DNA of 64,000 nt from Synechococcus sp. RCC307 (GCA_000063525.1 CT978603.1:677105-741104); one strand, 5' to 3'. Shown: positions 38,726 through 51,172, counted from the first letter of the stretch. Numbers and translations are program-made. The notes: generated from the letters alone by a model not told the origin.

Positions 38726-39591
38726 CGGGCCATCCAGGTGCTGGCCACCAGCTCCGGTTGATCGAGATGGGGCAGGTGGCCGCAGCCTTCCACCAGTTGC
38801 AGCCGATCTCCCAGCAAGGCTTCAGCGGCGCGCTTTTGGGGTGCTCGCAGGATGCGGTCTTGCGCGCCCCAGAGCACATGAATGGGCGCTGCAGGCAATG
38901 GCGCGCCAACCCCGGCAAAACCACCGCTGCGGGCAAAACAGGCCAGTGCGGCTGCCCAGCCTGGGGTGCTCAGATGCAGGCTGGCGATTTCTTCTTCGGC
39001 TGGCCCCACGGCTGCATCGGGATCTGCGAAGGCTTGGCGGCAGAGGCCGCGGCGTACAGCCGGCAGGCCCAAGAAGCTGGCCCCCAAACGATCGAGCAGC
39101 GGCGGCAGTGGCATGGGTTTGCCGGTCAGCCCCGCTGGAGCCAGCAGCAACAGCTTCTCAATGCGATGCGGTTGTGCGTCTTCAAGGGCACGGGCCAGCA
39201 CCACGGCCACCGATCCCCCCATCGAGGCACCAATCAGGCCGATGGGGCCCGCTGGCATCTGCTCCGTGATGGTCAGCAGATGTTGGAGCACCGCCTCGGG
39301 GTTGTAGCCAATGCCTTTCGGTCTTGGCGTGAAGCCAAAACCAAACAAGTCGGGGATCCAGAGTTGATAGCGACCGGCCAGTAGCGGTGCCAGGCGCCTG
39401 AACTCCAGCAGGGAGCTATCAAAGCCATGCAGCAGCAACACCGGTTGGCCTTCGCCGACCACAGCCACCGGCCAGCGCAGCTTGGGATCCAAGCCGGGCA
39501 AATCCAGCTCCAGCCAGCGCACAGCCTTGGCTAACTCACGCCCTTGCGGATCGATCAGCTGCTGCGCAGCGGCTCTTAGTGCGTCAGACAT
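38722..39591 (-). CDS. Alpha/beta hydrolase
   Basis: A 289-residue alpha/beta-fold hydrolase with the oxyanion region VLLLHGFDSSLLEFRRLAP, the nucleophile elbow LIGASMGGSVAVVLARAL, the acid region IHVLWGAQDRILR and the catalytic histidine VEGCGHLPHLDQPELV. Substrate unknown. It overlaps the neighbouring genes on both sides by 4 to 16 bases, forming a three-gene minus-strand unit with the GldA-like and DUF2993 genes. Confidence 0.9.
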   Translation of the reverse strand: MSDALRAAAQQLIDPQGRELAKAVRWLELDLPGLDPKLRWPVAVVGEGQPVLLLHGFDSSLLEFRRLAPLLAGRYQLWIPDLFGFGFTPRPKGIGYNPEAVLQHLLTITEQMPAGPIGLIGASMGGSVAVVLARALEDAQPHRIEKLLLLAPAGLTGKPMPLPPLLDRLGASFLGLPAVRRGLCRQAFADPDAAVGPAEEEIASLHLSTPGWAAALACFARSGGFAGVGAPLPAAPIHVLWGAQDRILRAPQKRAAEALLGDRLQLVEGCGHLPHLDQPELVASTWMAR

Positions 39592-40679
39592 CCCTGGCTG
39601 CTGCTCACGAGTGCGGAGAGCAGATCATCGGGGGACACCGCAAAAGGCAGATGGTGCAGATCGGAGCCATCGCAGCAGGCAAAGCGGCACACCTCTTGCA
39701 GTTCCTGCAAGCTGGCGCCAGCCAGCCCCAGCTCCTCCAGGCTCACGGGCAATTGCAACTGACGGAAAAAGCTGAACAGTTGCCGGCGGGCTTGTGCGGC
39801 TAGTTGGCTGCCCCCCAGCTGCTCTTCCAGGCGCAGCTGCACCAAGATCCCAAAACCAACCTTCTCGCCATGCAGCACGCCATGGCAAGCGGCTAACTGC
39901 GTGAGGCCGTTATGAACCGCATGGGCGGCCACAGTGCGGCAGCGAGCACCACCGATGCCGCCAATCAACCCGGCGGTGAGACCACTGGCTTCGGCCACGC
40001 GTTGCCAGGCCCCAGACCCAGGATGCTCGATGGCTTCCAGTCCCTCGAGCAGCAGTTGATCGCGCAGCACGCGGGCTTGCTGCACCGCCTGCTGCACCAG
40101 TCCATCGGTGCTGGAGCTGCTGCTCACTGATGCCTCATACCACTTGGCCATTGCATCAGCGATGCCGCTCGCCAGGGTTCGCGCCGGAGCCTGAACCACC
40201 AGATCGTGGTCAAAGATCAACAGCTCGGGGCAGTGGCGCAGGGCCACATCGCCCTCAAAGGCCCCTTGCGGTGAATAGATGTTGGCCAGTGCGGTCCAGC
40301 CGGCGCAGGTGGCGGCGCTGGTGGGCACCGTGATGCAGGTCAAACCCAGGCGGTCAGCCAGCAGCTTGCCGGCATCCAGCACCTTGCCCCCGCCGGCCGC
40401 CAAGACCGCATCGCAGCCGCAGGCTCTGATCTCAGTGGCTAAGCGCTGCAGATCTTGCTCGCAGCAATCGAATTCCAGCTCTCCAGTGTCAACAGACAGG
40501 CCTGTTGCCTCGAGATCACTTCTCAGTGTTTGGCGCAAATCCGCTGTGGCATTGCTGCGGCCGAGCACAAACGGCTTTTGGCACAGCTCGGCAATCAACG
40601 AAAGCGCTTCGCCCCATGCGCCACTGCCGCGCAGCACGTTGGCTGGAGCAATGGCGTGGGACGAGATGGTGCTGCTCAT
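39576..40679 (-). CDS. Iron-containing alcohol dehydrogenase, glycerol dehydrogenase-like
   Basis: A 367-residue group III (GldA-like) dehydrogenase. The NAD motif is VLAAGGGKVLDAGKLLADRL, followed by ITVPTSAATCAGWTALANIY. The metal ligands are the Asp of ASGIADAMAKWYEA and the His residues of VAAHAVHNGLTQL and GVLHGEKVGFG. It may reduce a small ketone or aldehyde; a role with glycerol is not established. ATG start about 40 bases downstream of clpC's stop on the same strand. Confidence 0.88.
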   Translation of the reverse strand: MSSTISSHAIAPANVLRGSGAWGEALSLIAELCQKPFVLGRSNATADLRQTLRSDLEATGLSVDTGELEFDCCEQDLQRLATEIRACGCDAVLAAGGGKVLDAGKLLADRLGLTCITVPTSAATCAGWTALANIYSPQGAFEGDVALRHCPELLIFDHDLVVQAPARTLASGIADAMAKWYEASVSSSSSTDGLVQQAVQQARVLRDQLLLEGLEAIEHPGSGAWQRVAEASGLTAGLIGGIGGARCRTVAAHAVHNGLTQLAACHGVLHGEKVGFGILVQLRLEEQLGGSQLAAQARRQLFSFFRQLQLPVSLEELGLAGASLQELQEVCRFACCDGSDLHHLPFAVSPDDLLSALVSSSQGCLTH

Positions 40680-40716
40680 GGCCTCAGCCTACGAATCAGC
40701 TCCCTGCTGTTGCGCT

Positions 40717-43275
40717 TCAGACGCTGCTGCTGGCCAGCTCCTGCGGAGCGCTGGTGGTACCACCTGGGCGGATGACCACTTGCTTGTCATCGTCGACATC
40801 CACCAGGGCGGATTCACCTTCCTTAAGGCGGCCGGCGAGGAACTCTTCAGCCAAGGAGTCTTCCAGCAAGCGCATCACCGCACGCCTCAACGGGCGGGCG
40901 CCGTAGGCGGGGTTGTAGCCCTCTTCCACCAAGCGCTCTTTGAAGGCTTCGGTAACGGAGAGAAGGATGCCCTTCTCTTTCATGCGGTTGAAGACTTCGC
41001 GCAACATGATGTCGGCGATGAGCTTCACCTCATCACGGTTGAGCTGGCGGAAGACGATGATCTCGTCGAGGCGGTTGAGGAACTCAGGGCGGAAGTACTG
41101 CTTGAGTTCTTCATTCACCAGTGAGCGAATGCGGTTGTACTGAGTTTCCTCAGCGTCGTCGCCGCTGAACTCAAAGCCGAGACCACCGCCGCCTTTCTCG
41201 ATGACTTTCGAACCAATGTTCGAGGTCATGATGATCAAGGTGTTCTTGAAGTCCACCGTGCGGCCTTTGGAGTCGGTCAGACGACCGTCTTCCAGCAGCT
41301 GCAGCAGCAGGTTGAACACATCGGGGTGTGCTTTCTCGATTTCGTCGAAGAGCACCACGGTGTAGGGCCGGCGGCGCACCGCTTCGGTCAGCTGGCCGCC
41401 CTCGTTGAAGCCCACATAACCGGGAGGCGAACCGATCAGCTTGCTGACCGTGTGGCGCTCCATGAATTCGCTCATGTCGAGGCGAATCATGGCTTCTTCG
41501 CTGCCGAAGAAATACGACGCCAGGGCCTTGGTGAGCTCGGTCTTACCAACACCGGTGGGGCCGGAGAAGATGAAACTCGCAATCGGGCGATTGGGGTTTT
41601 TCAGACCGACGCGGGCGCGGCGGATGGCCTTGGAGACAGCTTTGACAGCCTCGTCTTGGCCAATGAGGCGCTGGTGGAGGGTTTCCTCCATGTTCAGCAA
41701 CTTGGCCGACTCGGATTCGGTCAACTTCTGAACAGGAACTCCAGTCCAGGACGCCACGATTTGGGCGATGTCCTCTTCATTCACCACGGGGCTGTTGTCC
41801 TGAATGGTGTCAGCCGTTGCGGTGGTGGAGGCAGGTGTCGTTGCATCGGCCGAAGTAGAACCAGATTCCGACGCTTCGCTGCTGGCTTCATCGCGGCGGT
41901 TCTGGGTGATGCCGCGGATCTGCTCGCGCAGCTCCACCTCTTTCTCGCGCAGCTCACCGGCTTTGGTGAAGTCCTGCTCGCGAACGGCGGTCTCCTTGTC
42001 TTTTTGGACCTCGCGCAGCTGCTTGTCCAACTCTTTCGCCGCTGGGGGCAGCTTGGAATTGAGCAGGCGTACGCGGCTGCCAGCCTCATCGATTAAGTCG
42101 ATGGCCTTGTCGGGCAGGAAGCGATCGGAGATGTAGCGATCGCCAAGGGTGGCGGCGGCCACCACGGCATCGTCGGTGATCTTGAGGCGGTGGTGCGCTT
42201 CGTAGCGCTCGCGCAGGCCCATCAGAATTTCGATGGTGTCCTCAACGGAGGGTTCGCCAACGTTGACGGGTTGGAAGCGACGCTCGAGGGCGGCATCGCG
42301 CTCGATGTGCTTGCGGTATTCATCAAGGGTGGTGGCCCCGATGCACTGCAGCTCACCACGGGCAAGGGCTGGCTTGAGGATGTTGGCGGCATCGATGGCG
42401 CCTTCGGCGGCACCGGCACCGATCAAGGTGTGCACCTCATCGATCACCAAGATCACGTTGGCCGCGCCACGGATCTCATCCATGATCTTCTTGAGGCGCT
42501 CTTCAAATTCGCCCCGGTATTTGGTACCAGCCACCAACAGGCCGATGTCCAGCGTCAGAACACGCTTGTCTTCCAGGATGTCGGGAATTTCACCAGCATG
42601 GATCCGCTGAGCCAACCCTTCGGCGATGGCGGTCTTGCCGACACCAGGTTCACCAATCAAGACAGGGTTGTTCTTGGTGCGGCGGCCCAAGATTTGAATG
42701 ACACGATCAATCTCGTTGTGGCGACCAACCACGGGATCGAGCTTGCCTTCGCTGGCTAGCTGGGTGAGGTTGCTGCCGAACTCGTCGAGCGTTGGGGTCT
42801 TGGTGGATCCCTTGCCACCACCACCGGTGGCCACTTCGGCGGTTTCGCCGAGCATGCGGATCACTTGGGTGCGCACCTTCGCCAGGTCAACACCAAGGTT
42901 TTCAAGAACGCGCGCGGCGACGCCCTCACCTTCGCGGATCAGGCCTAGCAGCAAGTGCTCAGTGCCGATGTAGTTGTGGCCGAGCTGACGGGCTTCTTCG
43001 AGGGAGAGCTCGAGGACGCGTTTGGCGCGGGGGGTGAATGGAATCTCAACGGCCACAAAGCCGGAGCCTCGGCCAATGATTTTTTCGACTTCAACGCGAG
43101 CGTCTTTGAGGTTGACGCCCATTGACTTCAAGACTTTGGCCGCAACACCGGTGCCTTCTCCAATCAGACCCAACAGGATCTGCTCGGTGCCAACGAAGTT
43201 GTGACCAAGACGTCTGGCCTCTTCTTGGGCCAGCATGATGACCTTGATGGCCTTCTCGGTAAAGCGCTCAAACAT
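40717..43275 (-). CDS. clpC: ATP-dependent Clp protease ATP-binding subunit ClpC
   Basis: HSP100 unfoldase feeding ClpP/ClpR, essential in cyanobacteria. In 852 residues it has twin Clp-N repeats ([39 protein letters not shown]), AAA1 with Walker [19 protein letters not shown] and Walker [20 protein letters not shown], the UVR segment [18 protein letters not shown], and AAA2 with [15 protein letters not shown] and [15 protein letters not shown] Ser/Thr/Ala-rich stretch (about residues 465-490) lies between the UVR motif and AAA2. ATG start. Confidence 0.98.
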   Translation of the reverse strand: MFERFTEKAIKVIMLAQEEARRLGHNFVGTEQILLGLIGEGTGVAAKVLKSMGVNLKDARVEVEKIIGRGSGFVAVEIPFTPRAKRVLELSLEEARQLGHNYIGTEHLLLGLIREGEGVAARVLENLGVDLAKVRTQVIRMLGETAEVATGGGGKGSTKTPTLDEFGSNLTQLASEGKLDPVVGRHNEIDRVIQILGRRTKNNPVLIGEPGVGKTAIAEGLAQRIHAGEIPDILEDKRVLTLDIGLLVAGTKYRGEFEERLKKIMDEIRGAANVILVIDEVHTLIGAGAAEGAIDAANILKPALARGELQCIGATTLDEYRKHIERDAALERRFQPVNVGEPSVEDTIEILMGLRERYEAHHRLKITDDAVVAAATLGDRYISDRFLPDKAIDLIDEAGSRVRLLNSKLPPAAKELDKQLREVQKDKETAVREQDFTKAGELREKEVELREQIRGITQNRRDEASSEASESGSTSADATTPASTTATADTIQDNSPVVNEEDIAQIVASWTGVPVQKLTESESAKLLNMEETLHQRLIGQDEAVKAVSKAIRRARVGLKNPNRPIASFIFSGPTGVGKTELTKALASYFFGSEEAMIRLDMSEFMERHTVSKLIGSPPGYVGFNEGGQLTEAVRRRPYTVVLFDEIEKAHPDVFNLLLQLLEDGRLTDSKGRTVDFKNTLIIMTSNIGSKVIEKGGGGLGFEFSGDDAEETQYNRIRSLVNEELKQYFRPEFLNRLDEIIVFRQLNRDEVKLIADIMLREVFNRMKEKGILLSVTEAFKERLVEEGYNPAYGARPLRRAVMRLLEDSLAEEFLAGRLKEGESALVDVDDDKQVVIRPGGTTSAPQELASSSV

Positions 43276-43348
43276 GGAGCCTGGGGCCGCTCAGAGTGAC
43301 AACACGCTATCAGGATTGAAGGGGTTGTTGCAGGGGGAAAACCGATGG

Positions 43349-43368
43349 AACTTTGGGAGATCAAAGTT
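43349..43368. promoter_or_regulatory. Perfect 7-bp inverted repeat upstream of clpC
   Basis: AACTTTG, 6-base loop, CAAAGTT, about 74 bases before the clpC start in the 185-base gap between rimI and clpC. It is neither a CIRCE element nor a standard terminator (no T-run). Possible operator or leader hairpin. Confidence 0.3.
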
Positions 43369-43460
43369 TGCAGGTTTTAAAGATGCTGCTCTCAGTGAGA
43401 CCCAAGTCATAGCCTTATTTAATTGCGGCATTAGCAACACTTAGTTGTCCTCTGTTGGCA

Positions 43461-43982
43461 TCACTCAGGACGGTTATCCGTACGAACTTGAATTTGCTTC
43501 AAATCAAGGCATTTGAGCAGGGCATCCTCACCGTTGCGGTAGTAACCGCTGCGTTGTCCGCAATTGATGAAGCCGAGGGCCTCATAGAGGTTGATGGCGG
43601 CTTGATTGCTGGCAGCCACCTCCAGCGAGGCAGTGCTGCAATCCAGTTCTTGAGCCCGTAGCAACAGGGCCTGCAGCACTTGGCGCCCGAGCCCGCGGCG
43701 CTGCTGGTTTGGTTGGACCGCTACCAACATCACTTGCAGTTCGCCTGCCACCAGCCAGCCGCTGGCCAGGCTGAGCAGCTGACATTGTTTGAGATCCCAG
43801 CGCCCAACAGTTAGCCGCTGCGGGTGCTCAAGCTCCTTGAGCCATTGCTCTTGGCTCCAAAAGCCGCCTAGGGCTTGTTGGTCAAGGGCCAGGCACGCCG
43901 CCAGGTCACAGGCAGCCAGTGGTTGTGGATCCTGCGGACTGAAAGGATGGGAGGACGTTGAAGCTTGCGTTGTTCCCGACAT
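43461..43982 (-). CDS. rimI: Ribosomal-protein-alanine N-acetyltransferase (GNAT), RimI-like
   Basis: 173-residue GNAT enzyme with LAACLALDQQALGGFWSQEQ, the core strand VAGELQVMLVAVQPNQQRRG then LGRQVLQALLLRAQELD (acetyl-CoA loop Q/RxxGxG/A) and LEVAASNQAAINLYEALGF, SGYYRNGEDALLKCLDL as in RimI. It probably acetylates a protein N-terminus. The ATG at 43982 lies in a CATG that also contains the ATG of the divergent lysA. The frame extends to 44150, but that part lies inside lysA. Confidence 0.87.
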   Translation of the reverse strand: MSGTTQASTSSHPFSPQDPQPLAACDLAACLALDQQALGGFWSQEQWLKELEHPQRLTVGRWDLKQCQLLSLASGWLVAGELQVMLVAVQPNQQRRGLGRQVLQALLLRAQELDCSTASLEVAASNQAAINLYEALGFINCGQRSGYYRNGEDALLKCLDLKQIQVRTDNRPE

Positions 43983-45372
43983 GGTCAGCACCTCCCCGGT
44001 TGCGACGAGTCCGCTGCCTTGGGCAGCTGGGGGAGTTGATCTCAGCAGCCCCAACCGCAATCTTGCTCCGCTCAGCACCGACATCGATCCAGACGGTCGC
44101 CTGCGCGTTGGCGAGTGCGTGTTGAGCGAGCTGGCCCAGCGCTTTGGCACACCGCTTTATGTGATTGATGAGCGCAGCTTGCGCCAGGCCTGCACCGCCT
44201 ACCGCGAGGCATTGGAACGCCATTACCCAGGGCCGTCGTTGGCTGTCTACGCCTCCAAGGCGAACAGCAGCTTGGCGATCACCGCCGTGGTGGCATCGGA
44301 AGGGTTGGGCCTGGATGCCGTCTCAGCCGGTGAGTTGTTGACGGCACTCGAGGGCGGCATGCCGCCTGAGCGAATCGTGCTGCATGGCAACAACAAATCC
44401 AGCGAGGAATTGGCCCTAGCTGTTCAAAACGGTGTGACGGTGGTGGTCGATAACTGGCACGACATCACCTTGCTGCAGGAGTTGGCCCAGGGCCGCACGG
44501 AACCGGTGGCGCTGATGCTGCGCTTCACCCCTGGCATTGAGTGCCACACGCACGAATACATCCGCACCGGGCATCTCGACAGCAAGTTCGGCTTTGATCC
44601 CGATCAGCTGGAGCAGGTGCTGACCCATCTGGCTGGTTGCCGTTGGGCCCGGGTTCAGGGTTTGCATGCCCATATCGGCTCTCAAATTTTTGAAGTGGAG
44701 CCCCACCGCGATTTGGCGGCTGTCTTGGCTGATGCCTTGGTGCTGGCTCGCCGCTTGGGCCATGAACCCAGCGATCTGAATGTGGGCGGTGGTTTGGGCA
44801 TCCGCTATGTGGCCTCCGACGATCCACCGAGCATCGATGGCTGGGTTCAGGTGGTCGCCGAAGCGATGGTGGCGGCCTGCCGGGAGCGCAATCTCGAGCT
44901 CCCCCGTCTGTTATGCGAGCCGGGCCGATCCCTGGTGGCTCCTGCTGGGGTGACCCTCTACACCGTTGGCAGCCGAAAGCAGATCCCCGATCTCAATACG
45001 TATGTGGCTGTCGATGGCGGCATGAGCGATAACCCCCGCCCGATTACCTACCAATCGGAGTACACCGCCTGCCTGGCCGATCGACCGGGGGCGGAAGCCA
45101 CCGAAACCGTGACCTTGGTGGGCAAACACTGCGAATCCGGCGATGTGTTGCTCAAGCAGTTGCCTCTGCCGGCCACCGAGCCTGGTGATGTGTTGGTGGT
45201 GCTCGCCACAGGCGCTTACAACGCCTCAATGGCCTCGAACTACAACCGAATCCCCAAGCCGGCTGCCGTGTTGGTGGCGGATGGCTGCGCCGAGCTGGTG
45301 CAAAGGAGGGAGAGGCCAGACGAACTGTTGCGCTACGACGTCCTGCCGGAGCGGCTGCGATCGGTAGTGTGA
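43981..45372 (+). CDS. lysA: Diaminopimelate decarboxylase
   Basis: PLP enzyme for the last step of lysine synthesis. In 463 residues it has VYASKANSSLAITAVVASEG (Schiff-base lysine), GLDAVSAGELLTALEGGMP, IVLHGNNKSSEEL, LHAHIGSQIFEVEPHRD, LNVGGGLGIRYVASDDPP, CEPGRSLVAPAGVTLYTVG and VGKHCESGDVLLKQ (Cys of the dimer site). It uses ATG 43981; the open frame upstream to 43789 is antisense to rimI. First gene of a long plus-strand run with cdaA, uppS and bioB. Confidence 0.96.
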   Translation: MVSTSPVATSPLPWAAGGVDLSSPNRNLAPLSTDIDPDGRLRVGECVLSELAQRFGTPLYVIDERSLRQACTAYREALERHYPGPSLAVYASKANSSLAITAVVASEGLGLDAVSAGELLTALEGGMPPERIVLHGNNKSSEELALAVQNGVTVVVDNWHDITLLQELAQGRTEPVALMLRFTPGIECHTHEYIRTGHLDSKFGFDPDQLEQVLTHLAGCRWARVQGLHAHIGSQIFEVEPHRDLAAVLADALVLARRLGHEPSDLNVGGGLGIRYVASDDPPSIDGWVQVVAEAMVAACRERNLELPRLLCEPGRSLVAPAGVTLYTVGSRKQIPDLNTYVAVDGGMSDNPRPITYQSEYTACLADRPGAEATETVTLVGKHCESGDVLLKQLPLPATEPGDVLVVLATGAYNASMASNYNRIPKPAAVLVADGCAELVQRRERPDELLRYDVLPERLRSVV

Positions 45373-45396
45373 TCGCAACGAAGGAGGGATTCAGCG

Positions 45397-46224
45397 GTGC
45401 TGTGGCTGCGCATGCTGCTGGATCTGTTTTGTGCCGGGGCGCTTGGCTATCTCCTGCTTGGCCGGGTCAGTGAGCCCCGCACGCTCTGGTTGCTGCGTGG
45501 CTATCTGCTCTTGGTGGCCCTGGGCTGGTTGCTGCAGCGCTACGGCAACCTGCCGCTGACGGCCAAGTTGATCGAAGCCTTGGTGCTGGTCTGCGGGCTA
45601 GCCCTGGCAATCCTCTTGCAAGGTGAGCTCCGGCGGTTGCTCGAGTTGCTGGGCACAGGACGCCTGGCGGTGTTGATGGGGAGCCGCCCCACCGATCTGC
45701 AGGAAGCCGGCACCGTGGATTTGTTGGTGGACACCGCCGCCCAGCTCTCCAAGCGCCGCTGCGGAGGTCTGATCGTTTTGGACCTCGGCAGTGATCTGCG
45801 GCCCGAGGACTTTCTCAATCCAGGGGTCAATATCGATGCCACCCTCTCGGTGGATCTGCTGCTCAATCTGTTTTCAGCCGATTCGCCGCTGCACGATGGA
45901 GCGGTGCTGATTCAGGCCAACCGCGTGGCCTCGGCGGGTGTGATCCTGCCGTTGTCGCGGCAGAGCAGCTTCACCCGCCATGGCACTAGGCATTTGGCTG
46001 CCCTTGGCCTCACTGAGCGTCATGACCGCTGCCTCTGTGTTGTGGTCAGTGAGGAGTCAGGAACCATTTCGATGGCGAGCCAGGGACGCTTTGAGCGGCC
46101 CATCACCCGTGAGCGTTTGCGCGAGTTGCTGAGTGAGGCGGTGAGCCGGCGTCAGGCGCGTACGCTGCCTAAATCCTCTTTGAGTGGAGATCGTTCCGAC
46201 TCCACCACGCGAGTGCGTTCATGA
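45397..46224 (+). CDS. cdaA: Membrane diadenylate cyclase CdaA (DacA)
   Basis: Synthesises c-di-AMP from two ATP. The 275 residues have three N-terminal membrane helices ([56 protein letters not shown]) and a DAC domain with [20 protein letters not shown], the catalytic DGA in [19 protein letters not shown] and [32 protein letters not shown]. The RHR motif reads RHL here. GTG start 24 bases after lysA; 4-base overlap with uppS. No ybbR or glmM neighbour. Confidence 0.9.
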   Translation: MLWLRMLLDLFCAGALGYLLLGRVSEPRTLWLLRGYLLLVALGWLLQRYGNLPLTAKLIEALVLVCGLALAILLQGELRRLLELLGTGRLAVLMGSRPTDLQEAGTVDLLVDTAAQLSKRRCGGLIVLDLGSDLRPEDFLNPGVNIDATLSVDLLLNLFSADSPLHDGAVLIQANRVASAGVILPLSRQSSFTRHGTRHLAALGLTERHDRCLCVVVSEESGTISMASQGRFERPITRERLRELLSEAVSRRQARTLPKSSLSGDRSDSTTRVRS

Positions 46225-47000
46225 GCCGGCTTCCGGTGGCGGCCGCTAGGCCTGCCCCCACCACTGCCTTGCCTGCTGTCTTGCAGGCAGACCAGCTGCC
46301 CGTCCATGTGGCCGTGATCATGGATGGCAATGGCCGCTGGGCGCGTCAGCGGGGCTTGCCCAGGGTGATGGGCCATCGCCAGGGGGTGGAAGCCCTCAAG
46401 CGCACCTTGCGTTTATGCAGTGACTGGGGCATTGGGGCGTTGACGGCCTATGCCTTCTCGACGGAGAACTGGTCCCGTCCTGGCGAAGAGGTCAGCTTTT
46501 TGATGACCCTGTTTGAGCAGGTGTTGGCCCGTGAGCTCGAGGCCCTCCAGAAAGAGCAGGTGCGCATTCGCTTCCTCGGCGATCTGGCTCCCTTGCCCGC
46601 CAAGCTTCAGGCCCTCATCACCGAAGCCACTGAGCGTTCAGCAGCCAACAGCGGCATTCATTTCAATGTATGCACCAACTACGGCAGCCGCCAGGAGCTG
46701 GTGCACGCGGCCCGCGCCTTGGCAGCTCAGGTGCAGCGCGGTGAGTTGGACCCCGACGCCATCGATGAGCGTGCCTTTGCGGCCCAGTTGCATACGGCCG
46801 GACAACCGGATCCTGATTTATTGATTCGCACCAGCGGTGAGCAGCGGCTGAGCAATTTCCTGCTCTGGCAGCTGGCCTACGCCGAACTGCATGTCACCGA
46901 TGTGTTGTGGCCTGATTTTGATGCGACGGCCCTGACGCAGGCCCTGGTTGATTTCCAGGGCCGTCAGCGCCGTTTTGGTGGCGTGCAAGAGGAGATCTGA
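46221..47000 (+). CDS. uppS: Isoprenyl transferase (undecaprenyl diphosphate synthase)
   Basis: Cis-prenyltransferase making the C55 carrier for peptidoglycan and O-antigen. In 259 residues it has [20 protein letters not shown] (catalytic Asp), [54 protein letters not shown], and [20 protein letters not shown]. It lies between cdaA and bioB with ATGA and TGATG overlaps. The N-terminal 25 residues before QLPVHVAV are an extra extension. Confidence 0.96.
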   Translation: MSRLPVAAARPAPTTALPAVLQADQLPVHVAVIMDGNGRWARQRGLPRVMGHRQGVEALKRTLRLCSDWGIGALTAYAFSTENWSRPGEEVSFLMTLFEQVLARELEALQKEQVRIRFLGDLAPLPAKLQALITEATERSAANSGIHFNVCTNYGSRQELVHAARALAAQVQRGELDPDAIDERAFAAQLHTAGQPDPDLLIRTSGEQRLSNFLLWQLAYAELHVTDVLWPDFDATALTQALVDFQGRQRRFGGVQEEI

Positions 47001-47979
47001 TGTCCGCTCTGATTCGCCACGACTGGGATCTCGCTGAAATCGAAGCCTTGCTGGAGCTGCCGTTGGTGGATCTGCTTTGGCACGCTCAGCAGGTGCATCG
47101 CGACGCGCATCCAGCCGGTTATCACGTGCAGTTGGCGTCTTTGCTGAGCGTCAAAACCGGTGGCTGTGAAGAGGACTGCGCCTATTGCCCGCAATCCATG
47201 CATCACAGCAGTGATGTGACGGCGCAACCGGAGCTGCAATTGCAAGTGGATGGTGTGCTGCAGCAGGCCCGCTCGGCACGGGATGCGGGGGCCCATCGCT
47301 TTTGCATGGGTTGGGCCTGGCGTGAGATCCGTGAGGGCGCACCGTTTGACGCGATGCTCGCCATGGTGCGGGGTGTGCGCGAGCTGGGCATGGAAGCCTG
47401 CGTCACCGCTGGCATGCTCACCGATTCGCAAGCCGAGCGCCTCGCCCAAGCCGGACTGACGTCGTACAACCACAACCTCGATACCAGCCCCGAGCATTAC
47501 GACCAAATCATCAGCACCCGCACCTATCAAGAGCGCCTCGACACCCTGCAGCGGGCCCGTGATGCTGGCTTGAGCCTGTGCTGCGGCGGCATCATCGGCA
47601 TGGGCGAATCACGCCGTGATCGCGCCTCCCTTTTGCAGGTGTTGGCTGGGTTGAATCCCCATCCTGAAAGCGTTCCCATCAATGGCTTGGTAGCCGTGGA
47701 GGGAACGCCTTTGGAAGATCAAGAGCCCTGGGAACCGCTGGAGTTGGTGCGCATGGTGGCGGTGGCCAGGATCCTGATGCCCGAGGCCCGGGTGCGACTC
47801 AGTGCAGGCCGGGAAAGGTTGAGCCAGGAGGCTCAGATCCTGTGCTTGCTGGCCGGTGCTGATTCGATCTTCTATGGCGACAGCTTGCTCACCACCAGCA
47901 ACCCAGCGGTTCAGGCTGATCAGGCGCTTCTGGCTGCAGCTGGAGTGAGCAGCAGTTTGGAGGGCGTGGCAGCGGCCTG

Positions 47980-47980
<1 letters not shown>
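47000..47980 (+). CDS. bioB: Biotin synthase
   Basis: Radical-SAM enzyme inserting sulfur into dethiobiotin. The 326 residues have the SAM cluster cysteines in [18 protein letters not shown] (CxxxCxxC), the second-cluster residues in [81 protein letters not shown] and [17 protein letters not shown]. Start and stop codons overlap those of both neighbours by 1 base, indicating a coupled operon. Confidence 0.97.
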
Positions 47981-50245
<2,265 letters not shown>

Positions 50246-50263
50246 CGACGAGGGCAAGAGACC

Positions 50264-51169
50264 GTGGCGCTCATTCTGCCGAAGAACTATCACAAAGTTG
50301 CGGCGATTGAGCGCAATGGGATCTCCTGGATTGAGCCTGAATTGGCGGAGCGGCAAGACATCAGACCGCTGCGCATCGGCATCATCAACATCATGCCTTT
50401 GGGCATGCAATATGAGTTCAATTTGTTGCATCCCCTTGGCCTTTCGCCGCTGCAGATTGAACCCGTGTGGATTCGTCTTCAATCCCACGACTACAAGACC
50501 TGGGATCACGACCATCTCGATCAGCAATATCGCTCTTGGGAGCAAGCCAATGCATCAGCGTCCCTCGATGGTTTGATCATCACTGGTGCCCCTGTTGAGC
50601 ATTTGGCCTACGAGCAGGTCACCTATTGGCAGGAAATGGTCGAGTTGGTTGGCATTGCCCGCACCCAGTGCGCCAGCACGCTGGGTCTGTGTTGGGCTGG
50701 ATTTGCCTTGGCCTACCTGGCCGGGGTCGATAAGACGGCGTTTGCGCAGAAGTTGTTTGGGGTGTTCCCCATGCGCAGCCTCAAGCCAGGGCATGCCCTG
50801 ATGGGCACCCAAGACGACAGCTTTTTCTGTCCGCAAAGCCGGCACGCTGGTTTGGATGATGCCGCCATGGAGCAGGCCCAGCGGCAAGGGCGCTTGCGTT
50901 TACTCGCCCACGGTGAGCAGGTGGGCTACAGCATTTTTGAAACCCCCGATCAACGTCAACTGATGCATTTGGGTCATCCGGAGTACAGCTCCGGGCGCTT
51001 GCTCGCGGAGATGGAACGGGACCGTGCTCGCGGTGATGTGCCGCCGCCGCAAAACTTTGATGCCGAACTGCCGCAAACGCTGTGGCGCTCCCACCGCAAT
51101 CTGTTTTTTCAGCAGTGGCTCTGGTTCTGCTATCAGCGCATCAGCCTGGCCTCCCCCGCAGGGGCTTAA
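50264..51169 (+). CDS. metA: Homoserine O-acyltransferase MetA (predicted acetyl-CoA dependent)
   Basis: 301-residue MetA-family (glutamine amidotransferase-like) transferase activating homoserine. It has LRIGIINIMPLGMQYEFN, DGLIITGAPVEHLAYEQVTY, the nucleophile Cys in STLGLCWAGFALAYLAG, GVFPMRSLKPGHALM, and the His-Glu pair MHLGHPEYSSGRL. The residue after GAPV is Glu, as in acetyl-transferring MetA proteins, where E. coli has Gly. It directly follows metY, whose substrate would be its product. GTG start. Confidence 0.93.
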   Translation: MALILPKNYHKVAAIERNGISWIEPELAERQDIRPLRIGIINIMPLGMQYEFNLLHPLGLSPLQIEPVWIRLQSHDYKTWDHDHLDQQYRSWEQANASASLDGLIITGAPVEHLAYEQVTYWQEMVELVGIARTQCASTLGLCWAGFALAYLAGVDKTAFAQKLFGVFPMRSLKPGHALMGTQDDSFFCPQSRHAGLDDAAMEQAQRQGRLRLLAHGEQVGYSIFETPDQRQLMHLGHPEYSSGRLLAEMERDRARGDVPPPQNFDAELPQTLWRSHRNLFFQQWLWFCYQRISLASPAGA

Positions 51170-51172
51170 GGC

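Noticed and set aside
41326-42096. 256-residue plus-strand frame opposite clpC
   Set aside because: Antisense shadow of a highly conserved AAA+ gene, without motifs of its own.
43276-43460. CIRCE element upstream of clpC
   Set aside because: The inverted repeat present is AACTTTG-N6-CAAAGTT, not TTAGCACTC-N9-GAGTGCTAA.
43789-43980. 64-residue N-terminal extension of lysA
   Set aside because: Lies antisense to the rimI core and has a Ser/Cys/Arg-rich sequence unlike LysA; ATG 43981 gives family length.
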